Shown here one piece after another: positions 9,603 to 17,304 of a stretch of 64,000 nucleotides of DNA. The stretch is from Anaerobaca sp035448545 (GTDB lineage: Bacteria > Planctomycetota > Phycisphaerae > Sedimentisphaerales > Anaerobacaceae), in assembly GCA_035448545.1 (NCBI GenBank), contig DAOTJE010000015.1, forward strand, positions 51,140-115,139. Direction: 5' to 3'. The stretch's first letter is position 1, and each line of letters begins with the position of its first letter. The position numbers were made by a program, and so were the translations under genes. The notes under the pieces are model-generated. The model did no database searches. It saw only the letters and a list, made by a program, of their open reading frames with translations, and was not told the origin of the DNA.

Positions 9603-11174
9603 ATGAACCGTATCGTTGCCGCCCCCAGCCTCCGCGCTCTTGTGATTCTGTCCTTTCTCCTCGGCTTGACCTGCTCGGGGCACGTTCTGGCCAACGTGCG
9701 TCTCCCGGCAATCCTCGGGGACAACATGGTCCTGCAGGGAGGTGATTGGGTGCCGCTCTGGGGTTGGGCCGACCCCAACGAAGAAATCGAGATTCGTATG
9801 AGCTGGAGCCGGGCGGTGCCGCGAATTCAGGCCGAGCAGGACGGTACGTGGACGTTCCGGGTGGCCGCCCCGGATTTCGGTGGACCGTACGAGATCACCT
9901 TCCAGGGCAAGAATACCGTGTCGGTCAAGAACATCCTGGTTGGAGAGGTCTGGGTTTGCTCAGGTCAGTCGAACATGCAGATGGATGTTCGCAGTTCGGC
10001 CCGCGCCGAACAAGAGATCGCGGCCGCCCGCTATCCAAAGATTCGTCTGTTCAGCGTCAAGCGGATGGTTGCCGATACCCCGCAGAGTGATTGCGAAGGC
10101 AGTTGGGTCGAATGCAGTCCCGAGACAATTCCGGGATTCTCCGCCACGGCGTACTTCTTCGGCCGGCGTCTGCACAGAGACCTGGATCTGCCCATCGGTC
10201 TGATCCACACCTCCTGGGGAGGGACACCGGCCGAGGCCTGGACCTCCGACACCATGCTGAGGGCCGACCCCGAATTCGCACCCATCCTCAAACGATATGA
10301 AGACGCAGTGGCCAACTACCCGCAGGCGATGGTGCAGTACAAAGAGAAACTCCAGAAATGGGAACAGGACGCAGAAAAGGCCAAGGCCGAAGGCCGCAGC
10401 GCGCCGCCCAGGCCCTATGCCCCGCTCGGCCCCGGGCACCCGCACGCGCCGTCGGGCCTGTACAACGCCATGATCGCCCCGCTGATTCCCTACGCCATTC
10501 GCGGCGCGATCTGGTACCAGGGCGAATCCAACGCGGGCCGGGCATACCAATACCGCTCGTTGTTCCCTGCGATGATCCGCAGCTGGTGGCAGGCTTGGGG
10601 GCGGGGCGACTTCCCCTTCCTTTTCGTGCAACTGGCCAACTACATGAAGGTCACGGAAGAACCGTGCGAGAGCGAATGGGCCGAGCTGCGCGAAGCACAA
10701 CTGATGACGCTCAGCCTGCCCAACACAGGCATGGCGGTCATCATCGACATCGGGGAGGCCGACGACATCCATCCCAAGAACAAGCAGGATGTGGGCGAGC
10801 GTTTGGCCCTGTGGGCCCTGGCCAGAACCTACATGAAGGATGTGGTCTACTCCGGGCCACTGTACTCGTTCATGAACACCAGGGGTTCCGAGGTTGTGCT
10901 GCACTTCCAGCACGTGGACGGCGGTCTCGTTGCCAAAGGCGGTGAGCCCCTGAAGGGCTTTGCCATCGCCGGAGAAGACCGCCGGTTCGTCTGGGCCGAC
11001 GCGCGAATCGAAGGAGAGACTGTCGTGGTCCACAGCGACAAGGTCCCCGAGCCGGTGGCGGTGCGCTACGCTTGGGCGAATAACCCGATCTGCAACCTTT
11101 ACAACAAGGCGGGCCTGCCCGCCTCGCCTTTCCGAACGGACGGCTGGCCGGGCCTGACGGTTGACAAGAAGTGA
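9603..11174 (+). CDS. Secreted sialate O-acetylesterase (SGNH hydrolase)
   Basis: A 523-residue secreted esterase of the SIAE family, which removes O-acetyl groups from sialic acid or, in planctomycetes, possibly from other acetylated glycans. The ATG at 9603 has an AAGGAG site and gives a signal peptide (residues 1-30); an upstream in-frame start is rejected. A beta-rich N-terminal domain (about 31-110) precedes the SGNH core: CSGQSNM (Ser123), SWGGTPAEAW, GAIWYQGESNAG, and the Asp-His pair in DDIHPKNKQDVGERLALWAL. It is followed 70 bases later by a longer paralog. Confidence 0.9.
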   Translation: MNRIVAAPSLRALVILSFLLGLTCSGHVLANVRLPAILGDNMVLQGGDWVPLWGWADPNEEIEIRMSWSRAVPRIQAEQDGTWTFRVAAPDFGGPYEITFQGKNTVSVKNILVGEVWVCSGQSNMQMDVRSSARAEQEIAAARYPKIRLFSVKRMVADTPQSDCEGSWVECSPETIPGFSATAYFFGRRLHRDLDLPIGLIHTSWGGTPAEAWTSDTMLRADPEFAPILKRYEDAVANYPQAMVQYKEKLQKWEQDAEKAKAEGRSAPPRPYAPLGPGHPHAPSGLYNAMIAPLIPYAIRGAIWYQGESNAGRAYQYRSLFPAMIRSWWQAWGRGDFPFLFVQLANYMKVTEEPCESEWAELREAQLMTLSLPNTGMAVIIDIGEADDIHPKNKQDVGERLALWALARTYMKDVVYSGPLYSFMNTRGSEVVLHFQHVDGGLVAKGGEPLKGFAIAGEDRRFVWADARIEGETVVVHSDKVPEPVAVRYAWANNPICNLYNKAGLPASPFRTDGWPGLTVDKK

Positions 11175-11244
11175 TCTCTGGGCCGCAAGGTCAATCCATG
11201 CCCAGCTCAATGCCATCTTGATTCATAATTCGAGGAGTTGAACA

Positions 11245-13251
11245 ATGGACCGTCGAAGCATCTTCCATCCTGAAAGGAACCTCGTCGCGTTTGCCGTGAT
11301 ACTGCTGCTGATCGATGCTCACATGGCCTGCGCCGACATCCGCCTGCCGGCCGTCGTGGGTGACAACATGGTGCTCCAGCGAGGACAGAAAGCGACCATC
11401 TGGGGCTGGGCCGATCCCGGCGAAGAGATTCGCCTGGACGTGAGTTGGGACACAACGCAACGCAGGATTGCGGCGGACAAGGACGGCAAATGGTCTTTCT
11501 CAATCCAATCGCCGCCGGCGGGCGGCCCCTACGATTTGACGCTGTCGGGCAAGAACACCGTTTCCATCCGAAACGTCCTGTCGGGCGATGTGTGGGTTTG
11601 CTCGGGCCAGTCAAACATGGAATGGCCACTCCAATCAGCCGCTGACGGGGCCCGGGAGGTGGCAGAGGCCGACTACCCCAACATCCGGCTGTTCACCGTT
11701 AAGAAGAAGATCGCCGACACACCTCAGGACGACTGTGTGGGACAGTGGAGCCCCTGCAGCCCGCAGTCTGTTCCAGGCTTCTCCGCCGTCGGATACTTCT
11801 TCGGCAGGCATCTCCATCAGGAACTGAAGGTCCCGATCGGGCTGATCAACACCAGTTGGGGCGGCACCGTCGCCGAGGCCTGGACCAGTGCCAAGGCCCT
11901 CGAGAAGATGCCCGAGTTCAAGGCCCAGATGGAACAGATCGCCAAGGCCAAGGCTGACCCCGATGGCTCCATCAAGAAGTACGAGGAGGCTCTGGCCCAA
12001 TGGCAGAAGACGATCGAATCGGCCGAGGCTCAAGGCGCGGGCTGCATCGAGCCGGACTTCGACGATGCGGACTGGAAAGAGATGGAGTTGCCTGTGCTGT
12101 GGGAGCAGGCAGGTCTGTCGAACTTCGACGGTCTTGTCTGGTTCCGCAAGACGATCACCGTCCCGGACTCCTGGGCGGGCAAGGAACTGAGGCTCGACCT
12201 CGGTCCCATCGACGACATGGACACGACGTGGGTCAACGGCGTCAAGGTCGGCGCCCACAGCGAGCCCGGACAGTGGCAGATCGCTCGTCAGTACAAGGTG
12301 CCGGCCGACGTCGTCAAGACCGGCCGGAATGTCATCGTGGTCCAGGTGCTCGATACCGGTGGCGGCGGCGGAGTCTATGGCCAACCCGACCAGATGAAGC
12401 TCCAACAACCTGAAGGAGACGCCGTCATCCCGTTGGCAGGCCCGTGGCGGTACAAGGTCGGCTGCGACCTCGCGTCGATGCCGCCAAGGCCGCAGCCACC
12501 GGTATGGGTCAACAACCCGAACGCACCCGCGGTCCTCTACAACGGGATGATCGCACCGCTGACCCCTCTGGCCATCCGAGGCGCCATCTGGTACCAGGGC
12601 GAATCGAATGCCGGCCGAGCGTACCAGTATCGCGAGCTGTTCCCCTTGATGATCACGAACTGGCGTCAGGACTGGGGACAGGGCCGTTTCCCGTTTCTGT
12701 TCGTGCAACTGGCCAACTACATGGCTACGCAGCCCGAGCCCGGCGATTGCGAGTGGGCGGAGCTTCGCGAGGCCCAGACTATGACGTTGTCGCTGCCCAA
12801 TACAGGTATGGCGGTCATCATCGATATCGGCGAGGCCAACGACATCCACCCGAAAAACAAGCAGGATGTCGGCAAACGTCTGGCCCTTTGGGCGCTGGCA
12901 AAGACCCACGGCAAGGCCATCGCCTATTCCGGCCCTCTCTACAAATCGATGAAGATCCGCGACGATGCGATCATCCTGCACTTCGATCACATCAACGGAG
13001 GCCTCGTAGCCGGCGGTGGAGAGCCGCTCAAGGGATTTGCCATCGCCGGAGAAGACCGCAGGTTCGTCTGGGCCGACGCGGAGATCGACGGCGACACCGT
13101 CGTGGTCCACAGCGACAGGGTCCCCAGGCCGGTGGCGGTGCGCTACGCGTGGGCAAATAACCCCGTTTGCAACCTCTACAACGGCGCAGGTTTGCCGGCT
13201 TCGCCCTTCCGGACGGACGACTGGCCGGGGATCACTGCCGGCAGGAAGTAG
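11245..13251 (+). CDS. Secreted sialate O-acetylesterase with inserted beta-sandwich domain
   Basis: A 668-residue paralog of the preceding gene, with a signal peptide and the same motifs: CSGQSNM (Ser123), SWGGTVAEAW, GAIWYQGESNAG and NDIHPKNKQDVGKRLALWAL. It differs by about 140 extra residues (roughly 270-410, starting near CIEPDFDDADWKEMELP). These look like a galactose-binding-like jelly-roll (WFRKTITVPDSWAGKELRLD, WVNGVKVG), often seen inserted in this family. The first gene has only a short Glu/Lys-rich link there. The C-terminal 250 residues are very alike in both, which supports tandem duplication. Likely cotranscribed with the gene before it. Confidence 0.9.
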   Translation: MDRRSIFHPERNLVAFAVILLLIDAHMACADIRLPAVVGDNMVLQRGQKATIWGWADPGEEIRLDVSWDTTQRRIAADKDGKWSFSIQSPPAGGPYDLTLSGKNTVSIRNVLSGDVWVCSGQSNMEWPLQSAADGAREVAEADYPNIRLFTVKKKIADTPQDDCVGQWSPCSPQSVPGFSAVGYFFGRHLHQELKVPIGLINTSWGGTVAEAWTSAKALEKMPEFKAQMEQIAKAKADPDGSIKKYEEALAQWQKTIESAEAQGAGCIEPDFDDADWKEMELPVLWEQAGLSNFDGLVWFRKTITVPDSWAGKELRLDLGPIDDMDTTWVNGVKVGAHSEPGQWQIARQYKVPADVVKTGRNVIVVQVLDTGGGGGVYGQPDQMKLQQPEGDAVIPLAGPWRYKVGCDLASMPPRPQPPVWVNNPNAPAVLYNGMIAPLTPLAIRGAIWYQGESNAGRAYQYRELFPLMITNWRQDWGQGRFPFLFVQLANYMATQPEPGDCEWAELREAQTMTLSLPNTGMAVIIDIGEANDIHPKNKQDVGKRLALWALAKTHGKAIAYSGPLYKSMKIRDDAIILHFDHINGGLVAGGGEPLKGFAIAGEDRRFVWADAEIDGDTVVVHSDRVPRPVAVRYAWANNPVCNLYNGAGLPASPFRTDDWPGITAGRK

Positions 13252-13550
13252 CCTGCTCGACGCGAAAGAAAGGGGAGAATGCTCACCCGTCCGGGCACCG
13301 CGTTCCACCGACCGGGTGTCCTTCGGCAGATATGCCCTGCCTCCGATGGTACCGCAGCCGGCAGGGCAAGTCTGGACAAGGGCACTTTTGCCCCGGATGC
13401 AATGCTGTCACGTCGTCCTCCGGGCCCGATAACTTCTCTGCCCTGAGCCACAAGATGGTTTTCCCCTTTCCTCGGCCGCTCATGCTTGCGACGAAAGGTG
13501 GCGACGGCGGCTCGAAAATGACGATATTGCATCCAAGGAATCTACCGCGA

Positions 13551-14078
13551 ATGTCGCGGAAGCAGGTGAGCCTGGCACAGGTCGTTCTTGAGATCGCTTG
13601 GCCCTTGAAACGTCTGACGCTTCCAAAAGACAGGAGACTGACGAGCAACCGCCAATTCAAGGCCGTCCTGGACCGGCGGTGCCGTGCGAGTGATGCGCTG
13701 CTGACTGTCTGGGCAGCCGAGAATCGGCGCGACCACGCCCGTCTCGGAGTCTCGGTGGGCAAATCGTGCGGCAACGCCGTCGTGAGGAACCGCCTGAAGC
13801 GGCTGATTCGCGAGGCGTTCCGGCTCAGTCCGCAAGAGATCCCGGGCGGGTTCGATTACGTCGTGATGGTAGCCCCCGGGATGGCCAGAAGACTGAGGCA
13901 CCCGCAACACGGTCCCGAGACCATTCGAGGGATCACCTTGCAGCAGGTCCGAACCTCGCTGATCGGCCTCGTGCGGACCTGCTGCCAGACCGAATCAGCC
14001 GAGCGGCCTCGGCCCGATCCGATGCCGGACGGACCAGAGAAGAACGGGCAGGTCCGCCCACCTGAAGGGCGGACGTGA
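13551..14078 (+). CDS. rnpA: Ribonuclease P protein component
   Basis: The RNase P protein that assists the catalytic RNA in 5' tRNA maturation. The family signature is exact: RLGVSVGKSCGNAVVRNRLKRLIREAFR (the RNR motif). The conserved beginning is LKRLTLPKDRRLTSNRQFKAVL. The start is uncertain. An ATG at 13551 has an AAGGAA ribosome site and gives 175 residues. A TTG at 13605 would give the textbook start (M)KRLTLPKDRRL, and an ATG at 13518 is also open. rpmH, the usual upstream neighbour, is absent. The stop overlaps the next reading frame. The C-terminal tail (about 35 residues, Pro/Arg rich) is longer than usual. Confidence 0.9.
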   Translation: MSRKQVSLAQVVLEIAWPLKRLTLPKDRRLTSNRQFKAVLDRRCRASDALLTVWAAENRRDHARLGVSVGKSCGNAVVRNRLKRLIREAFRLSPQEIPGGFDYVVMVAPGMARRLRHPQHGPETIRGITLQQVRTSLIGLVRTCCQTESAERPRPDPMPDGPEKNGQVRPPEGRT

Positions 14079-14098
14079 ACAAGGGGAGACAACACGCC

Positions 14099-14362
14099 GT
14101 GACGGAGAATGCCAAACTGATGTCCATCGGGCAGGCCGCAGAAAAAGCTGGCGTTTCGCGCCAATCTCTGCAATATTATCTCATGGTCGGCCTGCTGGAA
14201 CCCACGGAGATCACGCCGACCGGCAGACGCCTGTTCGATCAGAAGGCGGTCGATCGCATCCGCCTGATCAGGAAGCTGAACGACAGTGGCTATCCGCTCC
14301 GTGCGATTCGGGAGCTGTTCATGGAAGGCCGAACGGATTTGAAAGGACGCAGTGGTGAGTGA
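14099..14362 (+). CDS. Small MerR-type DNA-binding protein
   Basis: An 87-residue protein made almost only of a MerR winged-helix domain: MSIGQAAEKAGVSRQSLQYYLMVGLLEPTEITPTGRRLFD, then a second helix pair (VDRIRLIRKLNDSGYPLRAIRELF). There is no effector-binding domain and no dimerisation helix of normal length. A GTG start at 14099 with a GGGGAG ribosome site is chosen; a GTG at 14075, overlapping the rnpA stop, is an alternative. It overlaps the following MCE gene by 11 bases, so it may regulate or simply be cotranscribed with it. Its target is unknown. Confidence 0.75.
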   Translation: MTENAKLMSIGQAAEKAGVSRQSLQYYLMVGLLEPTEITPTGRRLFDQKAVDRIRLIRKLNDSGYPLRAIRELFMEGRTDLKGRSGE

Positions 14363-15356
14363 CTATGAATCCGCCCAGAGGCGGCGTGACGTCATTGTCG
14401 GCATGTTCGTCATCGTGGGCCTGGCCGCCCTCGGATGGATGATCTTCAAGTTCGGCGACCTGCCCACCGCCGTCAGCCGGATGAAATCCTTCCAGATCTA
14501 TGTTCGATTCCCCACTGCCCCCGGCGTACAAAAGGACACCCCGGTGCGATTCTGCGGTTACCAGATCGGCCGAGTCACGACGGTCATGGCCCCGAGAGTC
14601 ATGGAGGATGCACACACCGGCAAGAAATACCACCAGACGCTCGCCGTCCTCAGTATCGACAAGAGCTACACCGACATCCCCTCCAACGTCGAAGCCAAGC
14701 TCATGACGCGAGGGCTCGGCAGCAGCTACATCGAGCTGAAGGTGGACCCGGAGAAGCTGCCGGCGCCGCCGGTGGACCCGAACCGGCCGGAAACCGCTTT
14801 CCTGGTCGAAGGACTCACGCTCCAGGGCTCGACGGGATTGACCAGCGAATTCTTCCCGGAGGAAAGCCAGAAGAAGCTGAACAGTCTCGTCGACGACATC
14901 GGTCGGTTCATTGGCAACGCCAACGATATCATCGGTGATCCTGACAACAAAGGGAATGTCAAGGCCACGCTTGCCCATCTCTCGACGGCGACCGAGAACA
15001 TCTCTGTCGCCATGAAGCGGGCCACGGAGGTGATGAACAGCGCCGAAGAGACGCTGGCAGAATACAAGAAGCTCGCGGTCACCGGGACCGAGACGCTCAA
15101 GAGCGCCGACGCCAAGGCCGAGCGACTGGTAGCCTCCCTGGTCAACACCAGCGCCGATGTAAGCAAGGCCCTCTCGCAGTTGCGGCTGGCCATGGAGAAG
15201 GTCAACGCCGGCCAAGGCACCGCCGGCCGCCTCGTCAACGATGGCAGGCTCTACGAGAGGCTCCTGGAGAGCACCGAGCAGTTGAACGTGCTCTTGAAGG
15301 ACTTCAAGGAACTCGTCGACAAAGTCAGCGAAAAGGGCCTCCGCTCCATCTACTGA
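14352..15356 (+). CDS. MCE/MlaD-family protein
   Basis: A 334-residue inner-membrane-anchored MCE-domain protein. One transmembrane helix (about 12-30, DVIVGMFVIVGLAALGWMIF) is followed by the MCE domain (about 42-145: VRFPTAPGVQKDTPVRFCGYQIGRV... IPSNVEAKLMTRGLGSSYIEL). A long helical region then runs to the end, as in lipid-transport needles or MlaD rings. Family members carry phospholipids across the periplasm with an ABC permease and ATPase (MlaE/MlaF). Neither partner is adjacent here, so it may work with proteins encoded elsewhere. Starts with GTG at 14352 (second GTG at 14355), overlapping the MerR-like gene. Confidence 0.85.
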   Translation: MVSDYESAQRRRDVIVGMFVIVGLAALGWMIFKFGDLPTAVSRMKSFQIYVRFPTAPGVQKDTPVRFCGYQIGRVTTVMAPRVMEDAHTGKKYHQTLAVLSIDKSYTDIPSNVEAKLMTRGLGSSYIELKVDPEKLPAPPVDPNRPETAFLVEGLTLQGSTGLTSEFFPEESQKKLNSLVDDIGRFIGNANDIIGDPDNKGNVKATLAHLSTATENISVAMKRATEVMNSAEETLAEYKKLAVTGTETLKSADAKAERLVASLVNTSADVSKALSQLRLAMEKVNAGQGTAGRLVNDGRLYERLLESTEQLNVLLKDFKELVDKVSEKGLRSIY

Positions 15357-15538
15357 CCCGACGAGCCCGCAGCGTCCGGCGTCCAGGGGAGATAGTCTGC
15401 CCACCCACGATCCGACCTGCTCTCGCTGCTGGAGTCCTTGCTGTACAGCCAGACCAAGGCGTGCGTCCCCTTTCCGCCCAGCGGGTACGACTCCTGCTGC
15501 CAGCCACCTCCCGCTGGTCCGGCCCTGAAGCAGGCCGT
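15350..15538 (-). pseudogene. Remnant of a secreted protein C-terminus (carbohydrate-binding-type domain)
   Basis: On the minus strand an open frame without a start codon runs from just after a TGA (15539-15541) to a TAG at 15350-15352. It contains GTHALVWLYSKDSSSESRSD followed by RGWADYLPWTPDA. The order (Tyr-x-Leu, Gly-x-His, Trp-x-Tyr-x-Lys-Asp, then Asp...Gly-Trp-x-Asp-Tyr) is the pattern of a common C-terminal beta-sandwich in planctomycete secreted proteins, as I remember it. No start, signal or body of the gene remains, and the end overlaps the last bases of the MCE gene on the other strand. Probably the stump of a deleted gene. The rest of the gap to 15764 holds nothing I can identify. 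Confidence 0.45.
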
Positions 15539-15764
15539 TCAGCAAAGAACCACCCGGCGCAGGCCGACCCGACATCACCGGCCTGCTTGACAAACGCACC
15601 ATGCCTCGATCCAAGATCATGGCCTGCCCGCTGGTCTGCTAATGATTATCAAGAGGCTCGATCCCGAATCTGCTTCATATCCCGCCTATGCTGGGCAACG
15701 GTGGAGACATCGGCAAAAAAGCTCTGTTACCATCACCCCACCACTCTCCATGGCACAGTTGCCC

Positions 15765-16709
15765 TCAGCGGAACGATCGGGCGATGCGGCGGCGAATGCC
15801 GGCCGGCTTGGCGCCCGGCGGAACCAGGCAGCGCACTGCGGCCGGCACAACCTCGATGTGTACGGGCAGCGAAGGACCCGGATCGCCGTCGATCTCCGTC
15901 TTGATCCCGCCGACCGGAGAGCTGACCGCAATGTGCTTGCCCTGCCGATAGATCACATCACGGCAATCCGCGTGGTGCTTCAGGACCGTCAGAATCGAGT
16001 GCTTGACCAGATGAATTCGACCGGCACACCGGTAGATGCAGACGTCGAGCAGGCCGTCGCTGAAATCCGCATGACTCAGGATCTGAAGCCCGATCGCATA
16101 CCGCGAAATGTTGCCCACAAACACCATGCCGGCGCCGTCGAACACCGGTTGCCCGTCCACCACCACCGTGATCGGCTCGAACCGGTGATTCCAGAACGTC
16201 CGCCACAGAGGGTCGACGTAGTTGAAATGGTTGATGTGTCCGGTGCGATGCCGACTGACCCGATCGACAACGTCCCCGTCGAACCCGAAGCCGACGATGG
16301 AGGCAAAGCACCTGCCGTTGGCGGTACCCACGTCGAGCGGGCGGGCAACACCGCCCTCGAATGCCCGAATCAGAGTCCCCAGCCGTCCGTCGAAACCGAG
16401 TTCGTTGGCGAGGAGATTTTCCGTGCCGCACGGCACGACCAGCAGTGGCTTGACGCTGCCCTCCAGACCGTGGGCCACCTCCCGGACCGTCCCGTCTCCT
16501 CCGGCCACGACCACCAGCGCACAATCCGGATCGACGGCCGCGTCCGTCGCCAGCTCGCAGGCGTGTTCGAGCGACGTGGTCGTGCCGGCGCGCACCTCAT
16601 ACCGGCGGTCCGTCAGATAGCGATGGAAACGTCGACAGGTGAACTTGCCGCTGCTGGCGCCCGATTTGGGATTGACGATGTACAGAATATAGCCGTCGGA
16701 TGGCTTCAT
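15765..16709 (-). CDS. Diacylglycerol/lipid kinase-like protein
   Basis: A 314-residue protein of the DAGK catalytic-domain family (YegS/DgkB-like), which phosphorylates lipids. The N-terminal strand YILYIVNPKSGASSGK and the nucleotide loop VVAGGDGTVREVAHGL are clear. PCGTENLLANELG follows, corresponding to the usual PxGTxNDFAR, and IVGFGFDGDVV is in the second half. Start chosen at 16709 (MKPSDGYILYIV), where family proteins begin; a longer frame would overlap the upstream CYTH gene. The position 19 bases after the CYTH gene suggests an operon leuS-CYTH-kinase. The substrate is not determined. Confidence 0.85.
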   Translation of the reverse strand: MKPSDGYILYIVNPKSGASSGKFTCRRFHRYLTDRRYEVRAGTTTSLEHACELATDAAVDPDCALVVVAGGDGTVREVAHGLEGSVKPLLVVPCGTENLLANELGFDGRLGTLIRAFEGGVARPLDVGTANGRCFASIVGFGFDGDVVDRVSRHRTGHINHFNYVDPLWRTFWNHRFEPITVVVDGQPVFDGAGMVFVGNISRYAIGLQILSHADFSDGLLDVCIYRCAGRIHLVKHSILTVLKHHADCRDVIYRQGKHIAVSSPVGGIKTEIDGDPGPSLPVHIEVVPAAVRCLVPPGAKPAGIRRRIARSFR

Positions 16710-16728
16710 ACCGGCCCGGACCGTTGCC

Positions 16729-17286
16729 TCACAAAAACACCTCCCTCCGCGTCGCTTCCCGACGAGCCAGTTCCACATCGATCAGGGACGCGTAGCTGTC
16801 CGGGACGTGAGGGGCCTCCGTCAGCGCCAGCTTCTTCTGCACGTTCCGAATGACCTGCGCATCGGGACCTTCGATCTCCACAAACGTGCCGATCAGGGGC
16901 AGCGTGTCCAGGGCGATCCGACATGCGGCCAGCTTCCACTCGCGGCGCTTCTTGTTGAACGCCAGGGCCCGCCGGTATCCCAGCGCCTCCAGCAGCGCCT
17001 CGACGGCCTCGGCGTCGGTGACATCGAGGTTCACTTCCTTGCGCTTCTTGAAGTCGTCTGCCTGCTTGGGTCCCTTGTAGGTCAGGACCAGGCGCTTGGC
17101 GGTTCCTGTCGTTTCGACCCGCAGGCGCAGACACTGATCCGTCCGCGCCAGATCCGCGTCGGGCGTGTCGAAGTAAGAATCGGTCTGGACCATCTCCGAG
17201 ACGAACGAGGCACCCTGCGATCGCAGGCATTCCTCGACCCGTTCGAACGAAGGCACCCGCAGTTTCGCTTCGATCTCCACGTACAT
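16729..17286 (-). CDS. CYTH-domain protein (class IV adenylate cyclase/triphosphatase family)
   Basis: A 185-residue single-domain CYTH protein. It opens with the hallmark MYVEIEAKLRV (ExExK) and continues with DSYFDTPDADL, CLRLRVETTG, LVLTYKGPK and EIEGPDAQVIRNVQKKL. These acidic and basic residues line the triphosphate tunnel in the family. Members include CyaB-type class IV adenylate cyclases, thiamine triphosphatase and inorganic triphosphatases; sequence alone does not separate them. Located 18 bases after leuS on the same strand. Confidence 0.85.
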   Translation of the reverse strand: MYVEIEAKLRVPSFERVEECLRSQGASFVSEMVQTDSYFDTPDADLARTDQCLRLRVETTGTAKRLVLTYKGPKQADDFKKRKEVNLDVTDAEAVEALLEALGYRRALAFNKKRREWKLAACRIALDTLPLIGTFVEIEGPDAQVIRNVQKKLALTEAPHVPDSYASLIDVELARREATRREVFL

Positions 17287-17304
17287 TGCGCTTCTCGATG
17301 GCGC

